Assembly: GCA_026398615.1 (NCBI GenBank)
Contig: JAPLSN010000041.1
Location: 66,578 to 130,577, forward strand
Length of the DNA: 64,000 nt
Reading direction: 5' to 3'
Source of the DNA: Spirochaetota bacterium
Lineage (GTDB): Bacteria > Spirochaetota > Spirochaetia > Treponematales > UBA12059
Position numbers and translations under genes: made by a program. This document shows positions 16,174 to 23,794 of the stretch, piece by piece. Every line of letters begins with the position of its first letter. Position 1 is the stretch's first letter. The notes beneath the pieces are model-generated. The model was not told the DNA's origin and did no database searches. It saw only the letters and a list, made by a program, of their open reading frames with translations.

Positions 16174-17337
16174 ATGGACATCATCTACCTGATAAAGATC
16201 GGCGAAATCATCCTGAAGCTCGGCAACCGACGCGAGTTCGAGGACAGACTCAGGTACGATCTCAAGCGGCGGCTTTCGGGCATCCCGGCGCGGATAGAAA
16301 TCTCGGTCGGACGCTATTTCCTCCATACCGGCGAGGAACACGCCCCAGCCGTCGAGCTGATCCTCTCGAGAACGCCGGGCGTCAACGGCTTCGCGAAGGC
16401 ATTCAAGCGTGAGAAAAACATGGACGAGATCGCAGCGGCCGCGGTGCTGGCCGCCCGGGAAGCCTCGGACGGAGGAGCCTCGAGCTTCAAGGTCGAATCG
16501 CGCAGGTCGGACAAGAGTTTTCCCCTGGATTCATATGCCATCTCCGCCGCCGTCGGGGAAATCATCCTGGAAAAGGTCCCCGCCCTTCGCGTGGACGTGA
16601 GGAACCCCGATGTCGTCATCAACGTGGAAATACGCGACAAGGCATTCATCTACGGCCGCGTGCAAGTCGGGCAGAAAGGTCTGCCGGTCGGGGTATCGGG
16701 AAAGGGACTGCTCCTCCTGTCGGGCGGCATCGATTCACCGGTGGCGGGATGGATGATGGCGAAGAGGGGGCTTTCGATCGAAGCGCTGTACTTCCACGCC
16801 TACCCCTACACTTCCGACGAGGCGCTCGGGAAAGTGAAACGCCTGGCGGAGCTCGTCGCGGATTACGCGGGAGAAGTCAAGCTTCACGTGGCATCGTTCA
16901 CCGAAGTCCAGCTCGCCATCAAGAAGCGGGCCGACGAAAGCAGGACCACGCTGTACATGCGCGGAGCCATGATGCGCGTGGCGCATCGCGTGGCCGCCAT
17001 GTCCGGGGCGCATTCCATCATCACGGGAGAGAGCCTTGGACAGGTCGCGAGCCAGACCGCCGAAAACCTGCGCTTTACCGGTTCGTTTACCGACCTTGCG
17101 ATCCTGAGGCCGCTCGTGGGCATCGACAAGGAGGATACCATCAGGATGGCAAAGGCCATCGGGACCTATGAAACGTCGATCCTTCCCTTTGAAGATTGCT
17201 GCGTCCTCTTCTCCCCACGACATCCCATTCTCAAGGCCGTGCTGGACGAGGAGCGGAAAGCGTACGACGCGATGGAACTGGACCCCCTCCTCGACGAAAC
17301 TATCCTTTCCATGCTGACCTTCCGCTACGGGTTCTGA
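16174..17337 (+). CDS. thiI: tRNA 4-thiouridine synthetase ThiI
   Basis: 387 aa. NFLD and THUMP domains (about 1-165) are followed by the PP-loop adenylation domain with LLLSGGIDSPVAGW. The catalytic Cys is in PFEDCCVLFSPRHP. There is no C-terminal rhodanese domain, so this is the short form whose sulfur comes straight from a partner desulfurase, which is encoded immediately upstream. The product is s4U8 in tRNA; a thiazole role is not implied without the rhodanese domain. Confidence 0.97.
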   Translation: MDIIYLIKIGEIILKLGNRREFEDRLRYDLKRRLSGIPARIEISVGRYFLHTGEEHAPAVELILSRTPGVNGFAKAFKREKNMDEIAAAAVLAAREASDGGASSFKVESRRSDKSFPLDSYAISAAVGEIILEKVPALRVDVRNPDVVINVEIRDKAFIYGRVQVGQKGLPVGVSGKGLLLLSGGIDSPVAGWMMAKRGLSIEALYFHAYPYTSDEALGKVKRLAELVADYAGEVKLHVASFTEVQLAIKKRADESRTTLYMRGAMMRVAHRVAAMSGAHSIITGESLGQVASQTAENLRFTGSFTDLAILRPLVGIDKEDTIRMAKAIGTYETSILPFEDCCVLFSPRHPILKAVLDEERKAYDAMELDPLLDETILSMLTFRYGF

Positions 17338-17481
17338 ACCGTCCCGCCCGACACCGGCGATCTCCTGCCCGTCAGACGGAAATCGCTGCCCGGATAAGTC
17401 TTCGCATGGTATGTTTTGCAAACTGCCGCTGAATGCGGAACCCGTTTTCCGCGGCATACTCGTCAGGGAAGAGGTGGCGCG

Positions 17482-17892
17482 ATGGCAGGAAAACCCCGGA
17501 TCGGGCAGACGATCGAAGAATGGCAAGTCGAGCGGGAAACGCTCAACGAATCCGTACTGGAATTGGCAGGACCGGAAATCAAGCGCTTTTTCAGCCTCGA
17601 CGGTCAAACCTACCGTGACGGCAGCCTGAGCGCGCGCACCAAGGAAATGCTCGGGCTGGTCGCTTCGCTCGTCCTGCGTTGCGACGATTGCATCCTCTAT
17701 CACACGATCCGTTGCCATGAGGAAGGGGTCGCTTCCGCCGAATTCCGGGAAATCCTGTCCGTGGGCCTCATCGTCGGTGGCTCCATCGTCATCCCGCATC
17801 TTCGAAGGGCTGTCTCCAGGTGGGAGGAGCTGGAAGAGGCCGGTCGCTCGGTCGAAGGACGCGTCGGCCGGGCGGATGCGCCCCCCAAATAG
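17482..17892 (+). CDS. carboxymuconolactone decarboxylase/AhpD-family protein
   Basis: 136 aa all-helical protein. The AhpD-type motif CDDCILYH (Cys-x-x-Cys-x-x-x-His) is followed by HEEGVASAEFREIL, typical of the family. Members act as alkylhydroperoxidases or, less often, decarboxylases. The two cysteines and His here support a peroxidase-like thiol function. ATG 17482 is preceded by GAGGTG. It is not closely coupled to thiI (144-base gap). Confidence 0.85.
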   Translation: MAGKPRIGQTIEEWQVERETLNESVLELAGPEIKRFFSLDGQTYRDGSLSARTKEMLGLVASLVLRCDDCILYHTIRCHEEGVASAEFREILSVGLIVGGSIVIPHLRRAVSRWEELEEAGRSVEGRVGRADAPPK

Positions 17893-17924
17893 AAAACCGG
17901 GGTTTTGGCATGTGTTTTGGCGTG

Positions 17925-17969
17925 TAAAAAAATAACGCCTTTCAGTGCAAGCACTTACAAGGCGTATTT
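17925..17969. terminator. bidirectional terminator between AhpD-like gene and tRNA-Glu
   Basis: ACGCCTT (17935-17941) pairs with AAGGCGT (17959-17965); an inner AGTGC/GCACT stem strengthens it. T-rich runs flank both sides: seven T on the minus strand and TATTTTAT on the plus strand. Confidence 0.75.
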
Positions 17970-18041
17970 TATCTCCTAGGAGAATCGAACTCCTGTTGGC
18001 GGGATGAAAACCCGCTGTCCTAACCTCTAGACGAAGGAGAC
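17970..18041 (-). tRNA. tRNA-Glu (anticodon UUC)
   Basis: A complete cloverleaf is visible on the minus strand. Acceptor GTCTCCT pairs with AGGAGAT (with a G-U at 1-72). The anticodon arm is GCGGG-TTTTCAT-CCCGC and the T arm AGGAG-TTCGATT-CTCCT. The anticodon TTC reads Glu codons. CCA is not encoded. It is a single gene with its own promoter and terminator. Confidence 0.95.
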
Positions 18042-18075
18042 ATTCCATGATCCCCTTCCGGGCCACCACGGTCAT

Positions 18076-18105
18076 ACTCTACCAAAACGGCTTCCCCCAT
18101 GTCAA
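18076..18105 (-). promoter_or_regulatory. tRNA-Glu promoter
   Basis: A perfect TTGACA (18105-18100), 18 bases, then TAGAGT (18081-18076), 34 bases before the mature tRNA 5' end. Confidence 0.65.
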
Positions 18106-18117
18106 GGGAACGGGCTC

Positions 18118-19356
18118 CTACATGCGCAACTTGGCGAGTACCAGCTCCTTCAACCTGCCTGTCTGCCCGTTCGCGGGATCGAGCGCTTCGGCAGCCAGGC
18201 AATCCGCCATCGACTTGGGATAGTCCCCGACGTGGAAATACGCCTGGCTGCGCCGGTACAGCGAATAGAAATGGTAAGGATTGACCTCGAGCGCCTTGTC
18301 GAAATCCTCGATGGCCTGGGCGTATTGTTCCAGGACGCTCCTGACGACACCGCGAAAATAGGCTGCCTTGTGGCACTTGGGATCCAGCTCGAGAGTCCGT
18401 GAAAAATCCTGTATGGCTTCGTCGTACCTGGATTCGGAAAAGTAGGCCATTCCTCGATGCGTATGAATGAGGGCGCTGATATCTTCCTTGGTTTCGAGCC
18501 TGAGTATCCGGGTGTAAACGCCTATGGCGGTCGTGAAATCGCCCCTGTTGTGTGCGTTCAGGGCTTCCAGGAGCATATCGTCGATGGAAGCTGACATGTC
18601 ACTCGAAGCGATCGAAAGATCCTCGGAGCGGGCTTGTTGGTTCGGCAGCTTGAAAAGGGGATCATCTATGCTCATTTCGATTTTTTTATAGAAATTTGTC
18701 CTGCGTTTGGCCAGTTCGTTGGTCAGAAGGTGTTGGTAATCACGCAGTTCCTGGAAAATTATGTCCGAAAGGGTCAAGTTGGCGCTCAGGGCCGCCAGTT
18801 TCCGTTTCATGGGTTCGTCGAAGGGCGAAAAATCAGCCTTGTAGACGAGTTCGTGTTCGACTTCGGCCCACGCGTCCTGCAGTATCGTCCTGATCTGGAT
18901 TTCGCAGAGCCCGGTATCGATCTGGCGGCGGTCGTGGAGGATCGGATCCGGAATACGGATGAGCAGGTGAACGGATTCATAGCCGAATTCCCTGAATGAC
19001 CGCTCTGAGCCCTTCCGTTCCACTTCGACGATCTCGAAGCTCCTGAGCAGCTCTCGCTCGATTTTCATCCGGTCGCCCAGGAAGGGGCAGATGATCCGGA
19101 AACCCAGCAGGTCGGTGACCGGGGTCGTGATCGGTGTTCCGCTTTTCAGCGCGGCCTGCGAGAGCCGTATGCGTTTCTTGAAAAGACTGTTGAAGCTCTT
19201 TATCCGTGACTTGATGCTCGGATGCAGGCCTGCGTGGTCGAGTATGTCCGCGATCTTGTCGCCCACGAGGCGAAGGACTTCCTCGTATTCCTGCTTGAGG
19301 AGGTCGTAGCGCCGTTCCTGTTCGATGCGATTGCCGGTTTCCATGACTTCGCTCAT
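18118..19356 (-). CDS. RelA/SpoT-domain (p)ppGpp synthetase with C-terminal TPRs
   Basis: 412 aa. The N-terminal half holds a nucleotidyltransferase-fold synthetase domain: TDLLGFRIICPF, FGYESVHLLI and EIQIRTILQDAWAEVEHELVYK. The last is the substrate-binding block of small alarmone synthetases. There is no HD hydrolase, TGS or ACT domain. Residues about 265-410 contain three to four TPR units (for example AYFSESRYDEAIQDFSRTLE), probably a protein-docking module controlling activity. GAGGGGGG lies before ATG 19356. The single-domain synthetase plus TPR layout suggests alarmone production in response to a protein partner rather than to ribosomes. Confidence 0.85.
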   Translation of the reverse strand: MSEVMETGNRIEQERRYDLLKQEYEEVLRLVGDKIADILDHAGLHPSIKSRIKSFNSLFKKRIRLSQAALKSGTPITTPVTDLLGFRIICPFLGDRMKIERELLRSFEIVEVERKGSERSFREFGYESVHLLIRIPDPILHDRRQIDTGLCEIQIRTILQDAWAEVEHELVYKADFSPFDEPMKRKLAALSANLTLSDIIFQELRDYQHLLTNELAKRRTNFYKKIEMSIDDPLFKLPNQQARSEDLSIASSDMSASIDDMLLEALNAHNRGDFTTAIGVYTRILRLETKEDISALIHTHRGMAYFSESRYDEAIQDFSRTLELDPKCHKAAYFRGVVRSVLEQYAQAIEDFDKALEVNPYHFYSLYRRSQAYFHVGDYPKSMADCLAAEALDPANGQTGRLKELVLAKLRM

Positions 19357-19405
19357 CCCAGTCCCCCCCTCTTCAGACCAGTCCTCCCGGCGCCCGGGAA
19401 TGTGC

Positions 19406-19435
19406 AAAAAGGGCCGTCCTTTCGGACGGCCCTTT
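19406..19435 (-). terminator. flaA terminator
   Basis: AAAGGGCCGTCC (19408-19419) and GGACGGCCCTTT (19424-19435) form a perfect 12-bp stem with a four-base loop, followed on the minus strand by a T run. Confidence 0.92.
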
Positions 19436-19451
19436 CAGCGTGGAGCAGAGC

Positions 19452-20552
19452 TTACTTCGTTTTGGGCGGCGAATCGGGAGGCGCGGTGAAGTCATCGCTG
19501 GTCTCCTGCTTGAGACTTTCCACATAGCGGAGAACCTGTTCCTGGCCGAAATATTTGGCGGCCATCTTCTTGCGCTCGTCCTCGCGCTTGGTCACGATGC
19601 CCCAGAGGGCTTCGTCGTCGATGTCGCGTACCGGTTCAAGGGAAGCCTTGTCGTAGAGAATGCGCACTTCCTTGAAGTAGGCGACGAAATCCCCGCCGTT
19701 GTGGGCGGCGTCGCGGGTGATCTGGAAACCACCGAAGCGGACAAAGGGAAGGACATTGGGGTACAGGGGGTTGAGCCTGAGCTCGCGGTTCTTGACATCC
19801 CGTACATACTGGGGATTCTCCCAGGAGAGCTCCCTCCAACCGTCGAAATTGAGGTAGCCGACGAAGCAGAGATGCTCGTTGTTGTCACTGTCGACGAGGA
19901 TGACGTACAGGCCGTGGGGGTGGTTCATGCCGCGAACCCAAACGGCGACCCGCTTGATGGCTCCGACATTCTTGACGACGCCGAAGGCGCTCGTGAGCTT
20001 GGTCGCCGGGTCGTAGCTCCCCTCGAAACGGGAGAGCCGGGCATTCTCCGGATCGGTGCCCTGCTGATCTTTGGTCACGGTGATGGCGCCGGTTTCATCG
20101 ATGGTCGCCTTGGGTTCGAACGCGGGAATGTCGAACGGGGGAAGGATCCTCGCCCAGCTGTTGTACGATTCGGTGGGGAAGTGGACGCGGATACCGAGCA
20201 CGCTCTTTCCCTTGAAATACGCGCCGCTATCGGCGATCGTGGCTTCGCGGGTGTACGAAAGGGTCTGGGCGGTGTTGGTCCGGGCGGAAGAGGCGAGAAG
20301 GACCTCCCAGTTCTCGATGGCGAGGGAAGACCTCATCTGGATCTTCTGTTCATCGGTGTAGCTCTGTCCGGCGAGAGCAGCGAAATCCATCATCGTGGCC
20401 TTGTTCTGCGACATCTTGGGGGGTGTGGCCGTGTCCGGAAGGATGTCGGCCTTCAGCGTGGCAAAATCGATAAGTACCGCTTCGTCAGCGAACGCGGCGC
20501 CGACGATGACGACCATCAACGCTATCGCAATGAAGTACAACTGTCTTCTCAT
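19452..20552 (-). CDS. flaA: flagellar filament outer layer protein FlaA
   Basis: 366 aa with a cleavable signal peptide (MRRQLYFIAIALMVVIVGAAFA). The mature start DEAVLIDFATLKADI and later WVRGMNHPHGLYVILVDSDN and NFDGWRELSW are characteristic of spirochaete FlaA. It forms the sheath around the FlaB core of the periplasmic flagella. AAGGAG precedes the ATG. A consensus promoter and a strong terminator make it a single-gene unit. It lies immediately downstream of the sugar/envelope cluster, which may be meaningful because treponemal flagellins are glycosylated. Confidence 0.95.
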   Translation of the reverse strand: MRRQLYFIAIALMVVIVGAAFADEAVLIDFATLKADILPDTATPPKMSQNKATMMDFAALAGQSYTDEQKIQMRSSLAIENWEVLLASSARTNTAQTLSYTREATIADSGAYFKGKSVLGIRVHFPTESYNSWARILPPFDIPAFEPKATIDETGAITVTKDQQGTDPENARLSRFEGSYDPATKLTSAFGVVKNVGAIKRVAVWVRGMNHPHGLYVILVDSDNNEHLCFVGYLNFDGWRELSWENPQYVRDVKNRELRLNPLYPNVLPFVRFGGFQITRDAAHNGGDFVAYFKEVRILYDKASLEPVRDIDDEALWGIVTKREDERKKMAAKYFGQEQVLRYVESLKQETSDDFTAPPDSPPKTK

Positions 20553-20604
20553 TCGCGTGCTCCTTTCTGCTGTGCGAGATCTACGTGCGTATATGACAGG
20601 TGAA

Positions 20605-20632
20605 ATTATAGCCGCGGTAAATGCTTTGTCAA
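20605..20632 (-). promoter_or_regulatory. flaA promoter (consensus sigma-70 type)
   Basis: TTGACA (20632-20627), 16 bases, TATAAT (20610-20605): both boxes perfect. The -35 overlaps the stop of the upstream GerMN gene. This indicates vegetative-sigma rather than sigma-28 control of flaA. Confidence 0.92.
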
Positions 20633-21177
20633 TTATTTTTATTTTTTTTCACCGTATCGGGATATCCGGAGGCAGTCAAGCCTCCGGGAAAATCGGCGTA
20701 GGGAACGTTGCCGTCGATGGTGACCTGTATCGATGAAACACCGGGAAACGCGTACTTGATCGTCCTTTCAAGGGCAAAAATGCCTTTCCCGACCGAATTC
20801 CCGGCCAGGACAGCGGTTTCGGCGATATCGACATGAAGGGTTCTCTCCCTGTACAGGACCGATCGGACGCCGGTATCCGCCGGGAAGACGGACCTGAGGT
20901 GAGGCGACACCGGCCCGAGGAGGTATTCCGCGAGAATCCGCTCCACGTCGTCCTCGAAATCCTTTCCCGGAAGTACGGCCCGTATCTCGGCTTGTATCCT
21001 GCCCGATTCGAAGGCCGGGTAGAAGAAGGCGGTTTCCCGGGGTTTGGCAGGATCGACAGCCAGCAGGATGGCGGAAACGGCGAACGCGAGGCAGAGCGCC
21101 GAGAACCAGACGTTTTTCCGGTCCAGGAGGAAATCCCGGCCTGTCTTCAGGGCGCGCATACCCAGTCGCGGTTTCAT
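20629..21177 (-). CDS. GerMN-domain membrane-anchored protein
   Basis: 182 aa. One N-terminal transmembrane segment (about 24-42) is followed by a GerMN domain. The hallmark ALERTIKYAFPGVSSIQVTIDG and the strand RERTLHVDIAETAV are visible. GerMN proteins are envelope proteins often paired with cell-wall amidases; here the gene overlaps the amidase gene by four bases. The lysine/asparagine tail ends at a stop that overlaps the flaA -35 box. Confidence 0.8.
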   Translation of the reverse strand: MKPRLGMRALKTGRDFLLDRKNVWFSALCLAFAVSAILLAVDPAKPRETAFFYPAFESGRIQAEIRAVLPGKDFEDDVERILAEYLLGPVSPHLRSVFPADTGVRSVLYRERTLHVDIAETAVLAGNSVGKGIFALERTIKYAFPGVSSIQVTIDGNVPYADFPGGLTASGYPDTVKKNKNN

Positions 21178-22205
21178 GGAGTTGCGGATCCTCCGCGGTT
21201 TTCAAAGTGATCGACGAAGTCGACGATGCCATTATAGACGGCGTCCCCCATCTTCGACAAGTAAGCCTGGTCGGCGAGCAGGGCAGCCTCGCCGGGTTCG
21301 GTCACGAAACCCAGTTCCACGAGCACAGACGGCATTCTCGCGTTCCTGACCACGAACCACTGCTCCGCACGTATGCCCCGGTTCCTCGACCGGTCTCCGA
21401 CGGATTCCGCGAGCCTGGCGGATATCCGCTTCGCGAGCATGAAACTCTCGGTCGTGTATTCCTCCTCGAGCATGGTGTTGATGATCGGAAGCACCGACGG
21501 GTCCACGTCGGGGACATCCGAGGAATCCACGAGGTTGCGCCGGAAGTCCGGGTCCAGGTACCATACTTCGAAACCGTTGGCGTTCCTGTTGAACGATGCG
21601 TTGGCGTGGAGCGAGATGAAGATGACGGCGTCGTGAGGCCCGAGCTGCACGGCATGGGCTTTCGCGACGCGCTCCTCCAGGGTCGGATATGTATCGTCGT
21701 CCCTGGTCATGATGATCTCGCGGTCCGGCCAGGAGGCTTTAAGGCGAGCCTGTAGGCGGATGGCCGCGGCGAGCGCGACTTCCTTCTCGACGACGCGCAG
21801 GGTTTTCGATCCGGACTTGTGTTCCCCGATGGCTCCCGGATCCTTGCCGCCGTGCCCGGGGTCGATGACGATCGCGGCAACGCGGAACCGGCTCTTCACG
21901 TCGTTTTCCCGCTCCGTGAAGTAGCTGTCGATGGCCGCCAGCGACGAATCCGGGACCGTCAGGACGCCGTCCCTGCCGATGATCGGATCCAGCCGCCTGA
22001 ACGCGCCGTCAAACGAAAAAAACCGGGCGTTCGCCTTGAAGCCGATCCTGAAACCCGAGCGCTCGACGGAACCTGTCCCGGTCAGGGGATCGTACGACAG
22101 CCGCGCGCCCATCTTCCCCGCGGCGACGGAGAGCGGTGTCTCGGCGACCGCGGCCGACAGGAAGACGAAGGCGGCAAGGAAACCCGTCCGGAACCGACCG
22201 GTCAT
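21174..22205 (-). CDS. N-acetylmuramoyl-L-alanine amidase (Amidase_3/AmiC type)
   Basis: 343 aa exported zinc amidase that cuts the peptide from muramic acid. A signal peptide (1-22) and a beta-rich N-terminal region (about 25-100) precede the catalytic domain. Zinc ligands are in VIDPGHGGKDPGA, a downstream Glu, and SLHAN; the catalytic Glu is in VLVELGFVTEPGE. It ends in a four-base overlap with the GerMN gene and begins in a four-base overlap with the ATP-grasp gene, so it is translated with the sugar cluster. Confidence 0.93.
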   Translation of the reverse strand: MTGRFRTGFLAAFVFLSAAVAETPLSVAAGKMGARLSYDPLTGTGSVERSGFRIGFKANARFFSFDGAFRRLDPIIGRDGVLTVPDSSLAAIDSYFTERENDVKSRFRVAAIVIDPGHGGKDPGAIGEHKSGSKTLRVVEKEVALAAAIRLQARLKASWPDREIIMTRDDDTYPTLEERVAKAHAVQLGPHDAVIFISLHANASFNRNANGFEVWYLDPDFRRNLVDSSDVPDVDPSVLPIINTMLEEEYTTESFMLAKRISARLAESVGDRSRNRGIRAEQWFVVRNARMPSVLVELGFVTEPGEAALLADQAYLSKMGDAVYNGIVDFVDHFENRGGSATP

Positions 22206-23794
22206 CGTCGCCCTCCCCCGGAAGACGATGTTTCACGGACGGTGTCGACGAGGTAGGCGCCGGCCTGGTAGCTGCCGCGGACGAGGGCACGCCAGAATTC
22301 CGCGCCGAGCGTCGCATCGGAGGCCGGACACCAGACGAAACCGGAGATCCGGCGCGCGGCTTCCGCGGCTTCCATGAGCGACCGGCCTTGCCAGTCGCGG
22401 GCGGTTTCGCGCTTAGCCTCGGCACAGGGTGCGACGAGAACGCCTGTGCCGGCTCCCTGGCCGTTTCCGGGAGGCATGGTACCGAGCGCCCGGCGGAACA
22501 CCGGCCCAAGCGTGGGGAAGGCGTCGGGCGGCCAGGCCCTGCCGCGATCGCCTCCGCTTTCCGGAAAGGTCATGAGGAATTCATCGGTCTCGTGCACGCA
22601 CGGTTCGAGGCGCAGGAGCACCCGACTGGCGGCCGTTTCGGCGGCTTCCACGGCGAGCGACCTCGTTGGTGCCTGGGAAATGACATTGCCGCATTTTTCG
22701 ACATTATTGGAAGGAAAGCACACGGCATCGCCGGGCGCGGTCCTCGGGAACACGTTCTTGACGTAGGGAATCGTCTCGGCTTCGAGCAGGCCCACCACGG
22801 ATCGGACCCTCCCAGGAATGGATATCCATGCGCGCTCCGCGCTCGTGGCATGCCAGCGCGGCGAAAGGCCGGTCGGCGGGACGCCGGTAGCCAGGTCCAG
22901 GGCGGCCGCGGTCAAGTCCACGCCCGACGAGTACGGGTAGGTCCAGCCGGACATGAAACCGCCCGAAAGCCGTGCCGCGATCTCCCCCACCCTGGCGCCG
23001 TCGGCCGTCAGCTTCATGTCGCCCTTGGCGACCCCGTCCGCGATGCCCAATGCCCGCACGGCGGCCTTGAAGACGCGGAGCACTTCGGCGACCGCGTCGG
23101 CCGGGTGGGCCGTCGGCATGGTATGTCCCATTTCGACGAAGTAGGGTTCGAACACCACGTGACGATCCGCCACGCCGCAGACGACGATGCGCCCGTCGTA
23201 GACGAGGGCATCGATGCTGAACTCCGGCCCCTCGAGGTATTCTTCCAGGATCGCGCGTCCCGAACGGGAATGACGCAGGGCGTCGTCCACGGCATCCGGG
23301 CACTCCACCGCCCCGCGGACGAGCCTGCATCCCCGGGCGCCCATGTTGTCGACCGGTTTCACCACCAGGGGAAAGCCCAGGCGTTCGGCGGCCGGAACGC
23401 TTTCGCCGGCCCCGGACACGACGGCGAATCGCGGACAGGGCACGCCCGCGTCGCGCAGGACGGCGCGCATCCTTGCCTTGTCGCTCGCGTTGAGCGCCGC
23501 TTCGAGGGATACGCCCGGCAGGCCGAGCCCCTCGGCGACGAAGGCGGCGGAAGCCGAAAAATCGGTTCCTGCGGTGAAAACCCCGGCGAGCTCGCCTTCC
23601 GCGGCCAGCGCTCGGGCGGCGGAGAGGAGTCCTTCCCTGTCTTTCAGGTCGATGTGGCGGAAGTCGTCCGCGAGAGGGATCGACACGGCCTTGTCCGAGC
23701 CGTCGGCGACGACGATGCGGAACCCGCGCTCCCTGGCGGCGCGAATCGCGGGCGCCTGCATGCCTCCCGCCCCGAGAATGAACAGGGTTTTCAC
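22202..23794 (-). CDS. ATP-grasp ligase, PylC/CarB-like
   Basis: 530 aa. A Rossmann pre-ATP-grasp domain (TLFILGAGGMQAPAIRAA) is followed by an ATP-grasp fold with FPLVVKPVDNMGARGC and the Mg-binding KGDMKLTADGARVGEIAAR. A C-terminal domain of about 200 aa is not recognised. It should couple a carboxylate to an amine or thiol using ATP. The GTG start forms GTGA with the previous stop, so translation is coupled. In this cluster it probably decorates a sugar or nucleotide-sugar intermediate; the substrate is unknown. Confidence 0.82.
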   Translation of the reverse strand: MKTLFILGAGGMQAPAIRAARERGFRIVVADGSDKAVSIPLADDFRHIDLKDREGLLSAARALAAEGELAGVFTAGTDFSASAAFVAEGLGLPGVSLEAALNASDKARMRAVLRDAGVPCPRFAVVSGAGESVPAAERLGFPLVVKPVDNMGARGCRLVRGAVECPDAVDDALRHSRSGRAILEEYLEGPEFSIDALVYDGRIVVCGVADRHVVFEPYFVEMGHTMPTAHPADAVAEVLRVFKAAVRALGIADGVAKGDMKLTADGARVGEIAARLSGGFMSGWTYPYSSGVDLTAAALDLATGVPPTGLSPRWHATSAERAWISIPGRVRSVVGLLEAETIPYVKNVFPRTAPGDAVCFPSNNVEKCGNVISQAPTRSLAVEAAETAASRVLLRLEPCVHETDEFLMTFPESGGDRGRAWPPDAFPTLGPVFRRALGTMPPGNGQGAGTGVLVAPCAEAKRETARDWQGRSLMEAAEAARRISGFVWCPASDATLGAEFWRALVRGSYQAGAYLVDTVRETSSSGGGRR

